DNA of 64,000 bases, taken from contig CAMLLO010000004.1 in NCBI GenBank assembly GCA_946480915.1, positions 1 to 64,000 of the forward strand, written 5' to 3'. Below are positions 59,055 through 64,000 of this stretch, one piece after another. Under the pieces are notes generated by a model that had not been told where the DNA came from, made no database searches, and worked only from the letters and a program-made list of their open reading frames with translations. The translations under genes and the position numbers were made by a program. Positions within the stretch are counted from its first letter, which is position 1, and every line of letters begins with the position of its first letter. This DNA is from an uncultured Sphingobacteriaceae bacterium. Its GTDB lineage: Bacteria > Bacteroidota > Bacteroidia > Sphingobacteriales > Sphingobacteriaceae.

Positions 59055-59771
59055 ATGATGGAGATCCTGAAAAACAAAATTTCTGATTTATCAGGCAGAA
59101 TACAAAATTTGCCTCCTCAGGAAGCTCTTGCTTTATTGGCGAAGGAGTTTTCAGGAAAAATTATTTTTTCCAGCAGCTTTAGCTGGGAGGATCAGGCAAT
59201 TTCTCACATCATTTTCTCTAATAATATTCCAATAAAGGTTTTCACTCTTGATACCGGTCGCCTGTTTACAGAAACCTACTATGTATGGAGCAGAACTACA
59301 GAAATGTACAATGCCAAGATCGAAGCTTACTATCCAAACCAGCAATTGCTGCAGGAATTCGTTACCGAAAAAGGTCCAAACTCCTTTTATGAATCGGTCG
59401 AAAACAGGAAAGGCTGTTGCTATATCCGTAAAGTAGAACCTCTGCAACGTGCATTGGCTGGAAATGAACTTTGGGTTACAGGCTTAAGAGCCGAACATTC
59501 TCCGGAAAGGCATGATTTGCCAATGCTGGAATACGATGAAACCAATAGGATTATCAAATTTCATCCTTTACTGCATTGGACAACCGATGAAGTAAGGTCT
59601 TTTATAAATACAAATGGTATTCCATACAATACTTTACACGATAAAGGGTTTGTAAGTATTGGATGCCAGCCTTGCACCCGTGCAATTATGCCGGGCGATG
59701 ACTTTAGGGCAGGCCGTTGGTGGTGGGAAGATAAAGCAAGCAAAGAGTGTGGTTTACACGCACATTCATAA
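59055..59771 (+). CDS. cysH: Adenylyl-sulfate (APS) reductase, iron-sulfur type
   Basis: 238 residues of the CysH family. Cys121-Cys122 (KGCCYIRKVEPL) and Cys204/Cys207 (SIGCQPCTRA) form the four-cysteine [4Fe-4S] set that marks APS reductases, and KECGLH near the end carries the catalytic Cys232. PAPS reductases lack the first pair. It reduces APS to sulfite and AMP with thioredoxin. Substrate-binding SSSFSWEDQAISHI and TLDTGRL are near the N-terminus. It heads an operon with cysD (9 bp gap) and cysN. The absence of a visible APS kinase agrees with use of APS. Confidence 0.94.
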   Translation: MMEILKNKISDLSGRIQNLPPQEALALLAKEFSGKIIFSSSFSWEDQAISHIIFSNNIPIKVFTLDTGRLFTETYYVWSRTTEMYNAKIEAYYPNQQLLQEFVTEKGPNSFYESVENRKGCCYIRKVEPLQRALAGNELWVTGLRAEHSPERHDLPMLEYDETNRIIKFHPLLHWTTDEVRSFINTNGIPYNTLHDKGFVSIGCQPCTRAIMPGDDFRAGRWWWEDKASKECGLHAHS

Positions 59772-59780
59772 ATAGAAATT

Positions 59781-60689
59781 ATGTCGCAATACAAATTAGA
59801 TTACCTGGATCTTCTGGAGGCAGAATCAATTCACATTATGCGTGAAGTCGCTGGACAGTTTGAGCGCCCTGCACTTTTATTTTCAGGAGGAAAAGACTCT
59901 ATCACATTAGTTCAACTGGCATTAAAAGCATTTAAACCAGGAAAAATCCCTTTTCCTTTGGTTCATATTGATACCGGACACAATTTTCCGGAAGCAATTA
60001 AATACCGCGACGAGGTAGTTGAAAGGACCGGAGCTAAACTGATTGTAAGAAACGTTGCAGATACCATTAAGAAAAAAGGCTTAAAGGAACAAACCGGAAA
60101 ATTTGCATCTAGAAATGCTTTACAATCATATACTTTACTGGATACGATTGAGGAGTTTGGTTTTGATGCTTGCATCGGCGGAGCCAGAAGAGATGAGGAA
60201 AAAGCAAGAGCCAAAGAACGTATTTTCTCGGTGAGAGACGAATTTGGAGCCTGGGATCCAAAAAGACAGCGTCCCGAATTATGGAATCTGTATAACGGTA
60301 AAATTGCTAAAGGCGAAAACGTTCGTGTGTTTCCGATAAGCAACTGGGTTGAACTGGATGTGTGGAACTACATCAAACGCGAAAAAATTGAACTTCCGTC
60401 AATATATTTTACTCACGAAAGGGAAGTATTAGTTCATGGCGAATACCTGGTGGCAGTTTCTCCTTTCATCCGCATTGATGAAGGCGATATTATCGAAACG
60501 AGAAGAGTTCGTTACCGCACAGTAGGAGACATGACCTGTACCGCTGCTGTGGAATCAACTGCTTCAACCATTGACGATATCGTTGCAGAAATTCATAAAA
60601 CCAATATCAGCGAACGCGGCGAAACCCGTATCGATGATCAGGTTTCTGAAGCTGCAATGGAAGACAGAAAAAAGAACGGATATTTTTAA
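59781..60689 (+). CDS. cysD: Sulfate adenylyltransferase small subunit CysD
   Basis: 302 residues. The PP-loop ATP pyrophosphatase motif LLFSGGKDSITLVQLALKAF lies near residue 32, followed by FPLVHIDTGHNFPEAI, GGARRDEEKARAKERIFSVR near 133 and VFPISNWVELDVWNYIKRE. CysD makes APS from ATP and sulfate, using energy from GTP hydrolysis by CysN. Length and motifs are standard. It is 9 bases after cysH. Unusually, 212 bases separate it from cysN, its obligate partner. Confidence 0.96.
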   Translation: MSQYKLDYLDLLEAESIHIMREVAGQFERPALLFSGGKDSITLVQLALKAFKPGKIPFPLVHIDTGHNFPEAIKYRDEVVERTGAKLIVRNVADTIKKKGLKEQTGKFASRNALQSYTLLDTIEEFGFDACIGGARRDEEKARAKERIFSVRDEFGAWDPKRQRPELWNLYNGKIAKGENVRVFPISNWVELDVWNYIKREKIELPSIYFTHEREVLVHGEYLVAVSPFIRIDEGDIIETRRVRYRTVGDMTCTAAVESTASTIDDIVAEIHKTNISERGETRIDDQVSEAAMEDRKKNGYF

Positions 60690-60690
60690 A

Positions 60691-60900
60691 GAGAGTATCA
60701 GGATGTTAGTATCAAGTATCAAGACTTGTGTATTAATCCTGGTGCCGGATATCTTTTAATAGACTGAATGTCTGCCTTATGTGCTAAACATTCACCTGAT
60801 AATAAACGAACTATAAATAAAAAGTTAACAGTGAGCTAGTTGACTAAGGACACTAGATATTCATCTTGATACTTTGTACTAAATACTTGATACCCTAAAA
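60691..60900. repeat. Spacer with inverted TATCAAG-type repeats between cysD and cysN
   Basis: The left end has TATCAAGTATCAAGA (60711-60725) beside other GTATCA units (60695-60700). The right end has ATCTTGATACT (60864-60874) and ATACTTGATA (60884-60893). Exact 10-bp matches in inverted orientation are 60716-60725 with 60865-60874, and 60711-60720 with 60884-60893. The DNA has no credible gene. It resembles the spacer at 22107-22286 in architecture but not in repeat unit. Confidence 0.65.
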
Positions 60901-60901
60901 A

Positions 60902-62143
60902 ATGGATTTACTTCGATTTATAACTGCTGGTAGTGTTGATGATGGAAAAAGCACATTAATTGGCCGTCTTTTATATGATACCGATTCTATAAAAGTTGAT
61001 CAGCTTGAAACCATACTTAAGCAAAGTAAAAATAAATCTGAAGGTGAAATAGACTTAGCCCTTTTTACCGACGGCTTACGTGCAGAACGGGAGCAGGGAA
61101 TCACGATCGATGTAGCCTATAAATATTTCAATACAGAGAAACGCAAGTTTATCATTGCCGATGCGCCAGGCCATATTCAATACACCCGTAACATGGTTAC
61201 CGGAGCGTCTAACTCTGATTTAATTATCATTTTAGTTGATGCCCGCCAGGGAGTTATTGAGCAAACCCGTCGTCACAGTATTCTGGCGTCATTGTTGGCA
61301 ATTCCTCATGTAGTTGTTACTGTAAACAAAATGGATATGGTGCATTATTCAGAGGCTGTTTATAACGATATCATAGCTGATTACATGAGAATGGCCGAAC
61401 AGCTGAACATAAAGGATGTAACATTTATTCCGATTAGTGCCTTAAACGGCGATAATATCGTTAAGCCATCTGTCAATACTCCATGGTACACGGGTGAAAC
61501 GTTATTGAATCTCTTAGAAACAATAAATATTTCGAACGACATTAATTATACAGATCCAAGGTTTGCTGTTCAATACGTAATCAGACCTCAGTCTGACGAT
61601 TTACACGATTATCGCGGATACGCAGGAAAAGTTGTAAGCGGAACCTATAAAAAAGGCGATCTGGTTACAATTCTACCGGAAGGAATCGATTCTGAAATTG
61701 AAGCAGTAGAAATCAACGGCGAAGAAGTTGCTGAAGCGTTCGCTCCGCAAAGTGCAGTTATCCGCCTAAAAGACGATATCGATGTAAACCGTGGAAACGT
61801 TATTGTGAACAGATCTAGCATGCCTAAAGTTTCGCAGGAACTGGAAGCGGTAATTTGCTGGATGGATACCAAACCCTTAACTCCTGGGAATAAATATCTT
61901 ATACAGGTACACGGCAAAACCGTACGCTGTATAGTTAAGGAAATAAATTATAAGCTGGATGTTAATACTCTTGCAAGACACGAGAACATTGAGCAAGCCG
62001 GATTAAATGACATTGTCAATATTACCATTAAAACCGCTTCACCGATTGTATTCGATACTTACGAGGAATTGCGAGCTAATGGAGGTGCAATACTTATTGA
62101 CGAAACTGCATTTACTACGGTGGCTGGCTGCATGCTTCTTTAA
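60902..62143 (+). CDS. cysN: Sulfate adenylyltransferase large subunit CysN (GTPase)
   Basis: 413 residues. An EF-Tu-like GTPase: AGSVDDGKSTLIGRLLYDTD at residues 9-28, EREQGITIDVAYKYF (switch region), IADAPGHIQYTRNM (DxxG), VTVNKMDMVHYSEA (NKxD) and two beta-barrel domains. It lacks a fused C-terminal APS kinase, so the product would be APS, matching CysH. GTP hydrolysis drives sulfate adenylylation with CysD. Two overlapping inverted repeats lie downstream. Confidence 0.95.
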   Translation: MDLLRFITAGSVDDGKSTLIGRLLYDTDSIKVDQLETILKQSKNKSEGEIDLALFTDGLRAEREQGITIDVAYKYFNTEKRKFIIADAPGHIQYTRNMVTGASNSDLIIILVDARQGVIEQTRRHSILASLLAIPHVVVTVNKMDMVHYSEAVYNDIIADYMRMAEQLNIKDVTFIPISALNGDNIVKPSVNTPWYTGETLLNLLETINISNDINYTDPRFAVQYVIRPQSDDLHDYRGYAGKVVSGTYKKGDLVTILPEGIDSEIEAVEINGEEVAEAFAPQSAVIRLKDDIDVNRGNVIVNRSSMPKVSQELEAVICWMDTKPLTPGNKYLIQVHGKTVRCIVKEINYKLDVNTLARHENIEQAGLNDIVNITIKTASPIVFDTYEELRANGGAILIDETAFTTVAGCMLL

Positions 62144-62156
62144 AGGATAACACATA

Positions 62157-62207
62157 ACAAATTCGCTTGAAATACAATTTGTCATGAAATTTCGTTAATT
62201 TCATGAC
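62157..62207. terminator. Two mutually exclusive hairpins after cysN
   Basis: ACAAATT (62157-62163) pairs with AATTTGT (62176-62182). Overlapping that by two bases, GTCATGAAATT (62181-62191) pairs perfectly with AATTTCATGAC (62197-62207). No T-run follows, so this may be a regulatory structure rather than a simple terminator. Confidence 0.45.
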
Positions 62208-62226
62208 CTATAAGCGGAATGTTATT

Positions 62227-64000
62227 ATGCTCTCAAACAATAACTATTCTTATCTCATCCATAAAATCGATGAATTTATAAGGAAATACTATTTGAATAA
62301 AGTAGTAAGAGGCCTTATATATCTTACAGCATCTTTTTTAGCGAGTTATCTGGTTGTTACTCTAGCAGAATATTTTGGAAACTTTTCGCCGCTAATCCGC
62401 ACAATTCTGTTTTATAGCTTCCTGCTTTTAAATGGAACAATCCTGGCTAACTGGATTATTATCCCCCTTTTGTCTTTCTATAACCTGGGAAAACATATTT
62501 CGCATGAGCAAGCTTCTGAGATAATCGGGCGGCATTTTGTGCATGTGAAGGATAAATTGCTGAACACTTTACAGCTAAAAAAACTTGCTGATGAAAATCA
62601 TTACCAAAAGAGCTTAATCGAAGCAAGTATCAATCAAAAAATTGACGATTTAAAGCCGATTCCATTCACCTCGGCCATTCGGCTTAATGATAATCGAAAA
62701 TATTTAAAATACGCCTTACCTCCTTTGGCGATAATTCTTTTCATAAGTGCAGCCTCCCCTTCCATTTTTTCTGAAAGCACAGAACGCCTTCTAAAACATG
62801 ATAAAAAATTTATTAAAAAAGCGCCTTTTGAATTTGTCATACTAAACAAAGATCTGTCTTCCGTTCAGGGTGATGATTTTGAGTTGCAGATAAAGATGAC
62901 CGGAAATGAAATTCCGCAGGATATTTATTTGGAAGACGGTGCTAACACGTTTAAACTCGAAAAAGAAAACATTATCCGTTTTAATTATACATTCCGAAAT
63001 CTCCAGAACACAAAAAAGATACGATTGACAGCAGGAGAATTTTCTTCGAATACATATATAATCGATGTTAAGCGCAGACCCACTCTGTTAAATTTTGATG
63101 TAGTGTTAAACTATCCCGCTTATATTGGCAGAAGGAGCGAAACAATCAGCAATTCCGGCGACCTAACCGTACCTGTGGGAACTACGATTAATTGGAAATT
63201 TAAAACCGGTAATGCCAGCTCTATTCAGATAAATCTTGGAAAGCAAAACATCAATATAAGGCCTTCAACTGAGAACGAATTTAATTTCTCATACAAAGCG
63301 CTACAAAATACAGGCTTCACAGCTAAGCCCTTAAATCATGATGTAAAAACAAGCGACCAGGCGAGTTATACTATTAAAGTTATCCCCGATTTAAATCCCG
63401 GTATACAGGTAAATGAGCGTCCCGATTCTGTAAATAAAAAAATGTTGTATTTCGTTGGTCAGGTAAGTGATGATTATGGATTCTCGTCTTTAAGGTTTCA
63501 TTATAAAATCCTGGATGGAAATAAGACAACAAAGTCGTTTTCTAAAGCTATCGCTTTTGACAAAAATGCTTTGCAAAGTAACTTTTTCTATGTTTGGGAT
63601 ATAAAGGAAGCGAATGCTGAACCCGGTCAACAAGTTGAATATTATTTTGAAGTTGTGGACAACGATGGCATTAATGGCCCCAAAGCCAGCCGCTCTGTTG
63701 TAAGAACATTGAAACTCCCTACACAAGCAGAAGCGGAACGAAATATTGAACAATCCTCAAAAGCTGTTCAGCAAAAAATGGAGCAAGCCATCCGTCAAGC
63801 GGGACAAATTGAACGCGATGCAAAGCGTTTAACACAAGATCTGATAAATAAAAAGACCCTTTCATTTGAAGAAAAGAACCAGGTTGAAAAATTATTAGAG
63901 AAACAAAAGACTCTTGAAAATCTGGTCAACGAAATCAAAAAGGACAACAAACAAAAGTTACTTGAACAACAAGACATTCAAAATCAGCCCCAGGAAATTC
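62227..64000 (+). CDS. DUF4175-like large membrane protein (partial, continues off window)
   Basis: The frame opens at ATG 62227 and is open through base 64000, at least 591 residues. Two N-terminal helices (about residues 26-47 and 57-82) precede a soluble segment, a third helix near 165-182, and then a large part with beta-rich repeats. Its RPTLLNFDVVLNYPAYIGRR and GDLTVPVGTTINWKFKT segments match the Bacteroidota DUF4175 proteins. From about residue 500 it is a charged coiled coil (QQKMEQAIRQAGQIERDAKR). Family members are large membrane proteins of unknown function. It is not obviously linked to the sulfate genes; two hairpins intervene. Confidence 0.85.
   Translation, partial: MLSNNNYSYLIHKIDEFIRKYYLNKVVRGLIYLTASFLASYLVVTLAEYFGNFSPLIRTILFYSFLLLNGTILANWIIIPLLSFYNLGKHISHEQASEIIGRHFVHVKDKLLNTLQLKKLADENHYQKSLIEASINQKIDDLKPIPFTSAIRLNDNRKYLKYALPPLAIILFISAASPSIFSESTERLLKHDKKFIKKAPFEFVILNKDLSSVQGDDFELQIKMTGNEIPQDIYLEDGANTFKLEKENIIRFNYTFRNLQNTKKIRLTAGEFSSNTYIIDVKRRPTLLNFDVVLNYPAYIGRRSETISNSGDLTVPVGTTINWKFKTGNASSIQINLGKQNINIRPSTENEFNFSYKALQNTGFTAKPLNHDVKTSDQASYTIKVIPDLNPGIQVNERPDSVNKKMLYFVGQVSDDYGFSSLRFHYKILDGNKTTKSFSKAIAFDKNALQSNFFYVWDIKEANAEPGQQVEYYFEVVDNDGINGPKASRSVVRTLKLPTQAEAERNIEQSSKAVQQKMEQAIRQAGQIERDAKRLTQDLINKKTLSFEEKNQVEKLLEKQKTLENLVNEIKKDNKQKLLEQQDIQNQPQEI

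Noticed and set aside
59963..60343. Reverse-strand 126-codon frame across cysD
   Set aside because: It lies entirely within cysD, whose motifs are certain; a shadow frame.
1..64000. CRISPR array, tRNA, rRNA, complete insertion sequence, prophage or a defence island
   Set aside because: No regularly spaced repeats, cloverleaf or TTCGA-type T-loop signals, no transposase or integrase frames, and no defence genes beyond the ATPase remnant and DinD were seen on reading both strands.

Overview
The window looks like a chromosomal piece of a Bacteroidota bacterium, most likely of the Sphingobacteriaceae (Pedobacter-like). The grounds are gliding lipoproteins GldD and GldH, RicT/PSP1, DUF4199, DUF3078, DUF5916 and DUF4175 proteins, AT-rich DNA, and many start sites preceded by the Bacteroidota -7 promoter element TAnnTTTG. 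Nearly all of it is protein coding. I saw no rRNA, tRNA, CRISPR array, intact insertion sequence or prophage. Genes are cut at both ends: a Nif3-like gene at the left and a DUF4175-like gene at the right.

Layout. 1-2.4 kb: a leftward run of Nif3-like and five small membrane proteins. 2.4-6.8 kb: a 42-residue lipoprotein candidate, mfd, and a decayed AAA ATPase. 6.8-18.2 kb: M14 peptidase, murF, two divergent outer-membrane proteins sharing an operator-like region, a lipocalin-like lipoprotein, ffh, and DUF5916 and DUF3078 proteins. 18.3-22.1 kb: a leftward cell-envelope operon (O-methyltransferase, two glucosaminidase-LysM proteins, a regulatory-domain protein, a small HExxH membrane protein) plus ruvX. 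22.3-25.8 kb: holB-ricT-gldH facing gldD. 25.8-34.9 kb: aroE, phosphosulfolactate synthase, a TPR protein, a cyclophilin, xth, a radical SAM protein, a metallo-beta-lactamase-fold protein and an unrecognised secreted repeat protein. 34.9-43.4 kb: a surface-glycan region (glf, five glycosyltransferases, an MsbA-like exporter). 43.6-47.9 kb: meaB, aminopeptidase P, a strongly promoted OmpA protein, a tiny membrane protein and a RidA protein. 47.9-56.2 kb: a MarR regulator, crtB-like and idi genes, and the phenylalanine/tyrosine catabolic genes. 56.2-62.1 kb: gltX, dinD and the sulfate-activation operon cysH-cysD-cysN.

How they work together. The Phe/Tyr genes would take phenylalanine to tyrosine, then 4-hydroxyphenylpyruvate to homogentisate, its ring-cleavage product and finally fumarylacetoacetate hydrolysis. 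No tyrosine aminotransferase or maleylacetoacetate isomerase is present here, and a flavin-reductase-like gene is coupled to the hydrolase. CysD and CysN make APS, and CysH has the iron-sulfur cysteines of an APS reductase. The glycan region would build and export a galactofuranose-containing surface polymer.

The most interesting unexplained signals are: two 20-bp dyads at 11453-11510 overlapping a 28-bp perfect palindrome between divergent outer-membrane protein genes; an 11-bp inverted repeat pair in the divergent glycan promoter region; a six- to seven-fold propeller-like repeat protein; spacers bounded by inverted short tandem repeats at 22.1 and 60.7 kb; and a 107-residue HExxH membrane protein. 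I did not find a complete new defence or secretion system.
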